Assembly: GCF_022712295.1 (NCBI RefSeq)
Contig: NZ_JALAGT010000149.1
Location: forward strand, 1-5,400
Reading direction: 5' to 3'
Length of the DNA: 5,400 bases
Origin: Galactobacter sp.
Lineage (GTDB): Bacteria; Actinomycetota; Actinomycetes; Actinomycetales; Micrococcaceae
Part shown: in pieces, positions 1 through 5,102 of the stretch
Layout of the letters: each line of letters begins with the position of its first letter
Numbering within the stretch: the stretch's first letter is position 1
Translations under genes and position numbers: made by a program
Notes under the pieces: model-generated
The model's input: only the letters and a program-made list of their open reading frames with translations
What the model was told of the DNA's origin: nothing
The model's database searches: none

Positions 1-369
1 ATGCTCACCTCGCAGTGGATCCTGGGCAAGAACGCGGACAATTCCGGGCCAGTGGGCACCATGGTCCCGGCCTCAGACGTCGGGGACCTGCGCGACGGCC
101 TGAAGGTCCGCACCCGCGTCAACGGCGAGACCGTGCAGGACGGGGACACCCGCGAGATGGTCTACACCGTGGGGGACACCCTCTCCCTCATATCCCACAC
201 GCTCACCCTGCACCCCGGCGACCTGCTCGCCACCGGCACGCCCTCCGGCGTGGGGTACGCCCGCGAGCCGCAGTGGCTGCTCAACGACGGCGACGTCGTG
301 GAGATCGAGGTCGATCGGTTGGGCACCTTGACCACCCCCGTGCGTGCACACGGCAGCGCGGGCGCCTGA
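1..369 (+). CDS. Fumarylacetoacetate hydrolase (FAH) family protein, C-terminal part (5' end outside window)
   Basis: This is the C-terminal ~122 residues of an FAH-superfamily enzyme. The family hydrolyses or isomerises C-C bonds in acylpyruvates and ring-cleavage products of aromatic catabolism, in the cytoplasm and with a divalent metal. Seen here: the GKNADNSGPVGT stretch near residue 9 (family pattern K.xD...P.GP), an RTRVNGETVQDG strand, and the near-invariant glycine loop ATGTPSGVG around residues 77-85. A closing GDVVEIEVDRLGTL segment resembles the usual C-terminal barrel strands. FAH proteins usually run 250-300 residues and their acidic metal ligands lie upstream, so the ATG at base 1 is probably an internal methionine rather than the start. 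The gene ends in TGA and is followed 16 bases later by a long hairpin. The exact substrate (homoprotocatechuate branch, acylpyruvase or other) cannot be told from this part. Confidence 0.88.
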   Translation: MLTSQWILGKNADNSGPVGTMVPASDVGDLRDGLKVRTRVNGETVQDGDTREMVYTVGDTLSLISHTLTLHPGDLLATGTPSGVGYAREPQWLLNDGDVVEIEVDRLGTLTTPVRAHGSAGA

Positions 370-385
370 TCTCCCCTTCGTTGAA

Positions 386-436
386 ATGCCCGACGGCGGG
401 TGGGCGGCTTCCAGCCGACCACCCGCCGTCGGGCAT
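386..436. terminator. Long perfect hairpin between convergent genes; repeat copy 1
   Basis: Bases 386-403 pair perfectly with 419-436 (18 bp, outer sequence ATGCCCGACGGC...GCCGTCGGGCAT). After one G/A mismatch (404/418) a further 5 bp (405-409 with 413-417) closes on a TCC loop. It lies 16 bases after the FAH stop and 26 bases before the end of the minus-strand FUSC gene, the place for a bidirectional terminator. Neither strand has a clear T-tract after the stem, so this is not a textbook Rho-independent terminator. A related hairpin occurs at 2826-2875. Confidence 0.7.
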
Positions 437-462
437 GTGTGGCGCAGTCACTGCTGTGCTGC

Positions 463-1545
463 TCAGTCTTTGCCGTGCCGCTGGCGGCGTCGATCCGCGA
501 GCAGCTGGATCAGGATCGTCACGATGCCGCAGCCCAAGCCGACGGCCGTGGCCAGGAGCCTCTCCACCGCCACATCCGGACCGGAGGCCGGGTGGGCGAT
601 CACCGTCATCAGTAGTGCCTGCACGGTGATGAACATGACGCCAACCGCGTAGTTGCGCAGCACGAAGATCTCCGTCAGTGCCTGCACCAGCGGCAGGAGG
701 ATCACGGCGACCCAGGGCGATGGGGTCCACACGAGTAAGGGCATGGCGATGACCGCTCCGATCACCGTGCCCAGCACGCGATGCAGCGTGCGGATCTTCC
801 AGCGATGGCGCAGCGGGCGGGTGGTCAGCACCAGCGAACAGACCAGCGCCCAGTATGCGTGCTCCGGCGTTACCAACCAGCCGAGCAGGGCGGCGACCAG
901 TCCCGCGGTCAGCATCCAGACCGTGTCTGCGGTGAAGAGTTTGCTGCGGTAGGGGACGGTCGTCGGCGCGGGCGACGTGGCCGGGGTGTTTCTGCCAAGC
1001 GACTGCAGCCAGGTCAGGCCCAAACCGAACAGGGAGGTGGCCAGCGCCGTGGCGAAGATCTGCCCGGCCAACGGCCACGTCACCTCGTTCAGGTTGGAGA
1101 ACGCTCCGGCGGCAAAGCCCATGAACAATCCGGCCGGTGCGCGCCAGCCGCGGGCCTGATTCAGTGGCTGGATGACGGATGCGTACGCGGCGATGATGAA
1201 CAGCCCGGCCACCGATTTCGGCAGGAAAGCGGAGATCGCTACTCCGAGCATCACGGCGCCGAGCACCGCGGAACCGCCTTCGGCCTGGATGCGCAACGCG
1301 GCCCGTGGCTGGATGTTGCGGGCGAACAGGGTGGAGAACGCGCCGAAGCCGACGGCTCCGAAGAGATCCGGGCGTCCCAGGCCCAACAGGATCAGGAGTG
1401 GGACCAGGAGACAGATGCCTGCCTTCACGCCGACCTGGATGTCGCCGTTCAACGGGGACATGGAGGTGAGCTCGCGCCAGAATCGTTGCCCGTGGCCGCC
1501 CGGATCGGCGGCGGCTGGGCCGGAGGTGGACGACGTTGGACTCAC
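463..1545 (-). CDS. FUSC-family membrane protein (putative aromatic acid / small-molecule exporter)
   Basis: A 360-residue integral membrane protein with two hydrophobic blocks separated by a hydrophilic linker (about residues 183-205), the usual FUSC design of fusaric-acid-resistance and aromatic-acid exporters. Block one has helices near 38-57, 61-76, 91-109, 112-127, 136-152 and 159-183. Block two runs from about 207 to 349. The FUSC signature is at 227-267: PEHAYWALVCSLVLTTRP, then RTLHRVLGTVIGAVIAM, matching the family pattern (YWA..., then R..GT..G). The C-terminus is a basic tail, RRRQRHGKD. The start is GTG at 1545, the only in-frame start before an upstream TGA; its best Shine-Dalgarno (GAGAGGA) is about 12 bases away, somewhat far. 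A second start, ATG 1461, has no visible ribosome site. It lies 59 bases downstream of the TetR gene on the same strand, so it is the likely target of that regulator. Substrate unknown. Confidence 0.85.
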   Translation of the reverse strand: MSPTSSTSGPAAADPGGHGQRFWRELTSMSPLNGDIQVGVKAGICLLVPLLILLGLGRPDLFGAVGFGAFSTLFARNIQPRAALRIQAEGGSAVLGAVMLGVAISAFLPKSVAGLFIIAAYASVIQPLNQARGWRAPAGLFMGFAAGAFSNLNEVTWPLAGQIFATALATSLFGLGLTWLQSLGRNTPATSPAPTTVPYRSKLFTADTVWMLTAGLVAALLGWLVTPEHAYWALVCSLVLTTRPLRHRWKIRTLHRVLGTVIGAVIAMPLLVWTPSPWVAVILLPLVQALTEIFVLRNYAVGVMFITVQALLMTVIAHPASGPDVAVERLLATAVGLGCGIVTILIQLLADRRRQRHGKD

Positions 1546-1585
1546 GTGGGTCAGGGTTCCTCTCTCAGGGGCGTGTGCTCATCCC

Positions 1586-1591
1586 ATTTTA
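1586..1591 (-). promoter_or_regulatory. Possible -10 element ahead of the FUSC gene
   Basis: On the minus strand TAAAAT (1591 to 1586) lies about 41 bases before the GTG start, in the gap between the TetR stop and the FUSC gene. It is an A/T island in GC-rich DNA. No recognisable -35 box is found about 17 bases upstream (GGAACG), so this is weak evidence for a separate FUSC promoter. Confidence 0.22.
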
Positions 1592-1604
1592 TCGCTGTGT
1601 GCCG

Positions 1605-2192
1605 CTATCGTTCCGTCTCCTCGCGATCCCACCACCAGCGCGGTGCAGCCGCCAACATCATGGTGGTCGCTTGTTCTGGGTCACCGAGATCGCCGTGATC
1701 CAGCCAGCGCATGAGGGCGCCGACGGTTCCCGAGGCCGCGTACGCCACCAGGATTTCTCGGGAGAGCTCGGCCGGTGCGCCGGGAGCGGGCTCTGGCGCC
1801 AGCTCCGGGTAGCGCTCCAGCCAGGAGGTGAGGTTCTTGGCGATCACGCGGGCGAGCATGTCGCGAACGCGGCCGCTGGGCGCCTCCACCAGTGCGCCGC
1901 GATACACCGCTGCGTACTGGGACACATGCGTCAACAGCGCGAGCTCACCCTCAGCGATCGTGCTTCCTCGGCCAGGCGTTGGGACCACCGTGTTGAGCTT
2001 GGCATCAAGGACCCGGATCAACAGGTCCACCGGATCGGTGGTGTCGCGGTACACGGTGTCCCGGCCGCATCCCGCGGCGCGCGCCAACTGCGTGACCGTG
2101 ACTCGCTCGATCGGTGTCCGCGCGGCGAGGTCGAGGACCGCCTCCTGCAGCCGGGCTTCCACAGGTTCCTGTCTGGGATCCATGAGCACCAT
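1605..2192 (-). CDS. TetR/AcrR-family transcriptional regulator
   Basis: A 195-residue protein of normal TetR length. Residues 11-55 form the N-terminal DNA-binding domain: an EARLQEAVLDLAA helix, then the helix-turn-helix VTVTQLARAAGCGRDTVYRDTTD, where family members usually read T..IA..AGVS..T.Y.HF. The C-terminal ligand-binding part is helical and contains AASGTVGALMRWLDHGD near 152-168, a common pattern in this family; it ends in a tryptophan-rich RWWWDREE. The first ATG (2192) has AAGGGAG only 3 bases upstream; the next codon, GTG at 2189, has better spacing (6 bases), and ATG 2183 is also possible. The upstream gap of about 55 bases separates it from the divergent SDR remnant. It likely represses itself and the downstream FUSC exporter, in the common arrangement of a repressor with its efflux gene. 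Confidence 0.87.
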   Translation of the reverse strand: MVLMDPRQEPVEARLQEAVLDLAARTPIERVTVTQLARAAGCGRDTVYRDTTDPVDLLIRVLDAKLNTVVPTPGRGSTIAEGELALLTHVSQYAAVYRGALVEAPSGRVRDMLARVIAKNLTSWLERYPELAPEPAPGAPAELSREILVAYAASGTVGALMRWLDHGDLGDPEQATTMMLAAAPRWWWDREETER

Positions 2193-2219
2193 TGTCTCCC
2201 TTGCTCGACCAGTATCCCT

Positions 2220-2241
2220 CTATCCTCCACCTGTTTGATAG
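2220..2241. promoter_or_regulatory. Candidate operator in the TetR upstream region
   Basis: CTATC (2220-2224) and GATAG (2237-2241) form an inverted repeat with a 12-base spacer, between the TetR start and the SDR remnant. A partial direct copy, TATCC, lies at 2214-2218. A short palindrome in the repressor's own upstream region is where TetR proteins usually bind, but the arms are only 5 bp, so chance is a real alternative. Confidence 0.25.
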
Positions 2242-2251
2242 GAGTAGCGTG
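2240..2251 (+). promoter_or_regulatory. Ribosome binding site and GTG start out of frame with the SDR remnant
   Basis: AGGAG (2240-2244) is followed after 4 bases by GTG (2249-2251). This start opens a 23-codon frame that ends in TGA at 2318-2320, overlapping the internal GTG 2317 of the SDR frame as GTGA. SDR similarity begins just 14 bases after the GTG in a different frame. The simplest reading is that this is the original SDR start, left behind when an internal segment was deleted. Translational coupling into GTG 2317 is possible but unsupported. Confidence 0.35.
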
Positions 2252-2262
2252 GTCAGTGGACC

Positions 2263-2781
2263 GGCAACGAGGCCGGCACACTGCTGGACATCGACACCGA
2301 CGTCTTCGAATGGGATGTGAAACTGAACCTGTTCAGCGCCTTCCACGGCACCCGCCTGGCCGCCCGCCAGTTCATCAAGGAAGGCGTGGCCGGGTCTGTG
2401 GTCAACGTGGCCTCCTTGAACTCCATCGTGCCGATGTTCTCCGGCGTCGGCTACGACATTCCCAAGGCCGGGGTGGCGATGCTCGTGAAACAGGGCGCGT
2501 TGGAACTTGGCCAGTACGGTATCCGCGTCAACGCCGTGTCCCCTGGGCTGGTCGCGACCCCGCTGACCAAGCCACTGACAGACATTCCCGGTGTTTCGGA
2601 GGCCTTCTCCGAGCGCATTCCGCAGGATCGTCCCGCACAGCCTGAAGAGATCGCCAACGCTGTGGTGTTCCTGGCCGGGGACGAGTCCGCCTACATCAAC
2701 GGTCACAACCTCGTGGTGGACGCAGGCTGGGCCGTGACCGGGTACCCGGACCTGCGCAAGTTCGGTGTCCAGCAGGGCTGA
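2263..2781 (+). pseudogene. Short-chain dehydrogenase/reductase (SDR) remnant lacking the NAD(P)-binding N-terminus
   Basis: From 2263 the frame reads as a classical SDR beginning at the NNAG motif (here GNEAGT). It contains the catalytic tetrad: Asn 2326-2328 (VKLNLF), Ser 13 residues before the Tyr (VASLNS), and YDIPK as YxxxK. Then follow YGIRVNAVSPGLVATPL, RPAQPEEIANAVVFLAGDES and INGHNLVVDAGW, the normal C-terminal half. About 172 residues are present against ~250 in the family. The first ~80, including the TGxxxGxG dinucleotide loop, are absent, and the divergent TetR gene begins only ~70 bases upstream, leaving no room for them. The frame is open back to 2248, but the first in-frame start is GTG 2317, with no Shine-Dalgarno, and it would also lose NEAG. 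A Shine-Dalgarno plus GTG at 2240-2251 is in another frame. It is most likely a dead gene. Confidence 0.8.
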
Positions 2782-2793
2782 GCACCCAGAGCC

Positions 2794-2816
2794 GTCCGCT
2801 CCGGTCCGGAGCGGAC
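2794..2816 (+). terminator. Hairpin directly after the SDR remnant
   Basis: An 11-bp perfect inverted repeat with a 1-base centre (GTCCGCTCCGG / CCGGAGCGGAC), which can fold as 10 bp with a 3-base GTC loop. It begins 13 bases after the SDR stop, as expected for the gene's own terminator. Only a short CGATCTTGT follows, not a clear T-tract. Confidence 0.6.
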
Positions 2817-2825
2817 GCGATCTTG

Positions 2826-2875
2826 TGCCCGACGGCTGGTGGCCGGCTACGCAGCCGGCCACCAGCCGTCGGGCA
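2826..2875. repeat. Perfect 23-bp hairpin; repeat copy 2, possible terminator
   Basis: Bases 2826-2848 pair without mismatch with 2853-2875, closing on an ACGC loop. The outer arm TGCCCGACGGC...GCCGTCGGGCA is identical to that of the hairpin at 386-436. Internally, pair G398-C424 of copy 1 is replaced by T2837-A2864 here, and mismatch G404/A418 is replaced by C2843-G2858, so the changes keep or improve the stem. It stands 10 bases after another hairpin that could already end the SDR transcript, which suggests a dispersed palindromic element or a shared terminator class. No T-tract follows. Confidence 0.72.
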
Positions 2876-2884
2876 TGGAACACC

Positions 2885-2912
2885 GATCCAAGAATGTGCC
2901 GCATGTTGGATC
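2885..2912. promoter_or_regulatory. 7-bp inverted repeat upstream of the RNase H gene
   Basis: GATCCAA (2885-2891) and TTGGATC (2906-2912) are perfect inverted copies separated by 14 bases, with ATG/CAT able to pair inside. It lies 35 bases before the likely start of the RNase H gene and could be an operator or a 5' leader hairpin. No convincing promoter was found around it; TTGGAT at 2906-2911 has no well-spaced -10 partner. Confidence 0.25.
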
Positions 2913-3345
2913 GCAAAATGTCGGACAGCGGTGGCCTAATGGGTACATGGTCCTACCGAGCCAAGTGCACTCCACTGCGAGGCCCATGCTTGATGCATGG
3001 GTCCGGCAGCGTGCGGTCGGTCTCAGCCCCGTCAAATTCAGGATCTCCACGGTGTTCGGGCAGATGGCGTGGTCGGTGCTGATCCCGGGCACGGCGGGGG
3101 AGACCGACGAGCGGATCGTCTCCGGTGTGTTGGAAACCCCGGAGGACCTGGACGCCTTCGTGCGGACGGTGTTGGACCACTCGCCAGAGGGGACCGTGAT
3201 CCTGGGCAGCTACGCCACCGTGCTGGAGGAGACGTTGCGTTCGCTGATCCCGTGCGCCAATGGGATCCCGGACGGGCCCAAGGAACGCTTGTCGGAGCAC
3301 ATGCGCCAAACGGCCCTGATTTATTTTATGTATACGGATACGGTG

Positions 3346-3348
3346 TAG
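3346..3348 (+). other. In-frame amber codon interrupting the RNase H gene
   Basis: The codons read GAT ACG GTG TAG ATC TAC ACG GAT, that is DTV-stop-IYTD, and the frame is open on both sides. TAG is also the terminal stop of this same gene and of the TetR gene, so genome-wide amber recoding is unlikely. A one-base change from GAG is the simplest origin. Confidence 0.85.
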
Positions 3349-3387
3349 ATCTACACGGATGCCTCCGCCACAGCGAGTCGAACCGGC

Positions 3388-3825
3388 GTGGGGCTCGGCT
3401 GGGTGATCGTGGGCGGCGGTTTGCCTCTGCGGGTGAAGTGCCGGTTCCTGCCCAACACCAACCACATCCTCATCGGTGAGGTCATGGCCATCATGTACGG
3501 GTTGAAGAGCGTCGTGGGAGTCCCTGAACTGGGGACCGTGGTGGTGCGCTCCGATTCGAAAGGTGCGGTGCGTCTGCTGACCAAGTGCTGGAAGGGCGAG
3601 AACGTGCGAGGCATGGGTGGCTGCCACGAGGAATTCCAGCAATTACTGGTGAAGACACGGCAGCTGGATGTCAGGTTCGAATGGGTCAAGGGACACAACG
3701 GGAACGTGTTCAACGAGGCCGTGGACCGGTTGGCGATGGGTACTCGACGCAATCACCAGATGGACTTGGGACACCTGGATTCCGAGCTGGTGGCTCGCGT
3801 GACCGAGGACCTGAAACACTCATAG
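3388..3825 (+). CDS. Residual downstream reading frame: RNase H domain without its first catalytic Asp
   Basis: If translation restarted after the amber codon, the first in-frame start would be GTG 3388, giving 145 residues. It keeps Glu, the second and third Asp and His of the active site, but lacks the first strand and its Asp, which coordinates the catalytic metals. No Shine-Dalgarno precedes it. A gene finder would probably call this frame on its own as ribonuclease H; I regard it as a fragment of the 2947-3825 gene. Confidence 0.4.
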   Translation: MGLGWVIVGGGLPLRVKCRFLPNTNHILIGEVMAIMYGLKSVVGVPELGTVVVRSDSKGAVRLLTKCWKGENVRGMGGCHEEFQQLLVKTRQLDVRFEWVKGHNGNVFNEAVDRLAMGTRRNHQMDLGHLDSELVARVTEDLKHS

Positions 3826-3861
3826 CTCGTGGTATGGGCTGACGCTGAATGGTTCATGTGA

Positions 3862-3930
3862 GGAACGCTCTTCTTACCTTGGCGATGACACGGGACCCGC
3901 ACCGTTGCAAAGGTAAGAAGAGCAGCGTCC
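3862..3930. repeat. 14-bp perfect inverted repeat with a 29-base spacer, between convergent genes
   Basis: GCTCTTCTTACCTT (3867-3880) is the exact reverse complement of 3910-3923. Allowing a 2-base indel, the arms extend outward to GGA/TCC at 3862 and 3930. The 69-base unit begins 36 bases after the RNase H stop and ends 6 bases before the end of the class V enzyme gene, so a bidirectional terminator is plausible. The large loop and missing T-tract are unusual for that. A small non-coding mobile element with terminal inverted repeats is an alternative, but no target-site duplication is visible. Confidence 0.55.
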
Positions 3931-3936
3931 GATCCC

Positions 3937-5076
3937 TTAGAGCATCCGTTTCAGTGCAGCCTCGAGGGCATCGACATCGCCCTCGTTGTTGTACGCGTGG
4001 AGGGACAGCCTGAGGCGCTCCCCTCGAGGAGAGGAGCCGATCTTTGCTTCCGAGGAAAGGCGATGGCCAAGGGTGTCAGGGTCCGTCATGACTACGGCGA
4101 CTTCGGGGCCGCGGTGATCTCGATCGGACGGGTAGTCCAGATCCAGGCTGAGCCCGCTCAACATGGTTGCAAGTTTCTCGCGGAGCCTCTCGACATGTGC
4201 CCAAGCTTCTTCCTTGTCCAGCTGTTCCACCATCTCGAACCCGGCAACGCCAGCGTAGGCGGAAGGGATTGGATGGGTGCCCATTTCGAAACGACGGGCG
4301 TTGCGTGGATAATCCACTGCTGCGGCATCGAAAGCGAAGGGGTTGACGCGCCCGAACCAGCCGGTCAGTGTCGCGTTCACTTCTACATTGACGCAGTCCT
4401 TCACATAGAGCATGGCGATGCCCGGCAGCCCGAGCATGTACTTCAGAGATCCGGAAACCAGGAAATCGCAGTTCATTTCGGCTGCGTTCACGGGAACCAC
4501 TCCAAGGCCTTGGTATGCATCCACGAACACCTTGGCCCCCACGGAATGTGCATGTGCGATGACCGCAGCGACCTCCGGGCGCGTTCCGTTGATGTAGCTA
4601 ACCAGTGGGATGGAGACCAGCTTGGTGCGCTCGGTGATGAGAGGAATCCAGTTTTCCGCGTGCAGCCCGGCATCGATCCCCTCCACATTTAGCACCTCGA
4701 TGTTCTGCCTCTGAGAACGCCACACATTACCCACCGAAGGAAACTCTAGGTCCGATGTCACCAGCTGGTTGCGCTCGGTACTCCAATCCAGGCTGGTCAC
4801 GGCCTGGTATGCACCTTCGGATGCGCATGAAACAACGGCAATGTTCTCCCCACTGACGCCCAGGTAAGACCCGGCATGTGCGCGGTATTCCTCGACCTTG
4901 CCAACCCAGTCCTCCCATGGTGCCTGAGTATCGATCAAGCTTCCCGTCATGCGTTGCATGGTGTGCGCCAGGTGGTCCGAGAGTGCTCCCTGCGAGCACG
5001 ATGCGAAGTGGGGCGCGGTGTCCAACGCCGGGAAATTGCGGCGGAACTGCTCCGGGGTCAAAGTGGTACGGGACAT
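3937..5076 (-). CDS. Class V aminotransferase-fold PLP-dependent enzyme
   Basis: A cytoplasmic PLP enzyme of the class V family, which includes cysteine desulfurases, isopenicillin N epimerase-like proteins, kynureninases and some aminotransferases. Numbering from ATG 5076 (379 residues): the PLP-ring Asp is D186 in VFVDAYQG, and the Schiff-base Lys is K212 in VSGSLKYMLGLPG. RRFEMGT lies at 262-267, a motif shared across class V. The C-terminal LRLSLHAYNNEGDVDALEAAL matches the family's substrate-carboxylate Arg region (R.S.H.YN). I chose ATG 5076 because AAAGGA lies 9 bases and AAGGA 2 bases upstream; ATG 5094 would add six residues but has no ribosome site. The transporter gene ends 26 bases upstream on the same strand, so the two are probably cotranscribed. 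The reaction cannot be named: no desulfurase Cys loop was recognised and the context is not diagnostic. Base composition is less GC-rich than the genes at the left. Confidence 0.85.
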   Translation of the reverse strand: MSRTTLTPEQFRRNFPALDTAPHFASCSQGALSDHLAHTMQRMTGSLIDTQAPWEDWVGKVEEYRAHAGSYLGVSGENIAVVSCASEGAYQAVTSLDWSTERNQLVTSDLEFPSVGNVWRSQRQNIEVLNVEGIDAGLHAENWIPLITERTKLVSIPLVSYINGTRPEVAAVIAHAHSVGAKVFVDAYQGLGVVPVNAAEMNCDFLVSGSLKYMLGLPGIAMLYVKDCVNVEVNATLTGWFGRVNPFAFDAAAVDYPRNARRFEMGTHPIPSAYAGVAGFEMVEQLDKEEAWAHVERLREKLATMLSGLSLDLDYPSDRDHRGPEVAVVMTDPDTLGHRLSSEAKIGSSPRGERLRLSLHAYNNEGDVDALEAALKRML

Positions 5077-5102
5077 AGTCCTTGGTCCTTTCATGGTAGA
5101 AG

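Larger units (their letters stand above)
2947..3825 (+). pseudogene. RNase H-domain protein with an unrecognised N-terminal region, split by an in-frame TAG
   Basis: One reading frame runs from ATG 2947 to TAG 3823-3825 with a single interruption, TAG 3346-3348. Before it are 133 residues I do not recognise (strand-like KFRISTVFGQMAWSVLIPGT, then acidic, helical segments). After it come 158 residues of ribonuclease H, which cuts the RNA strand of RNA/DNA hybrids. All catalytic positions are present: Asp 3358-3360 (IYTDAS), Glu 3478-3480 (IGEVMA), Asp 3553-3555 (RSDSKG), the flexible-loop His 3694-3696 (VKGHNG) and Asp 3724-3726 (AVDRLA). The frame would encode 292 residues if the TAG were read. 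VEIYTDxx is a usual opening of this fold, so GAG to TAG (Glu to stop) is the likely single change. The next in-frame start, GTG 3388, loses the first Asp. The 2947 start lacks a clear Shine-Dalgarno; ATG 2986, with GAGG 3 bases upstream, is an alternative. Readthrough or a sequencing error could make it functional. Confidence 0.75.

Noticed and set aside
281..1698. Long open frames antisense or shifted to the FUSC gene (for example 281-1078 minus and 781-1698 plus)
   Set aside because: They are rich in Arg, Gly, Pro and Ala with no domain motifs, as expected from alternative frames of GC-rich genes; the FUSC frame has clear membrane helices and a family signature.
2317..2781. The SDR as an intact short enzyme starting at GTG 2317
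   Set aside because: It has no Shine-Dalgarno and lacks both the TGxxxGxG cofactor loop and the NNAG motif, so it cannot bind NAD(P) in the normal way.
1536..2916. Long frames across the TetR and SDR region (1536-2645 plus, 2005-2916 minus)
   Set aside because: They cross two genes of opposite direction, read as low-complexity Arg/Gly/His-rich protein, and clash with the convincing TetR and SDR frames.
2839..2946. RNase H gene start upstream of 2947, at 2839 or 2875
   Set aside because: These starts lie inside the 23-bp hairpin and the predicted residues (HQPSGMEHRSKN) look like non-coding read-through.
3346..3348. Pyrrolysine or genome-wide amber recoding
   Set aside because: TAG ends this same gene at 3823-3825 and the TetR gene at 1607-1605, and nothing in the window suggests pyrrolysine machinery.
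3937..4692. Plus-strand frame 3997-4692 as a gene
   Set aside because: It is antisense to the class V enzyme, whose PLP Lys, Asp and RFEMGT motifs are unmistakable.
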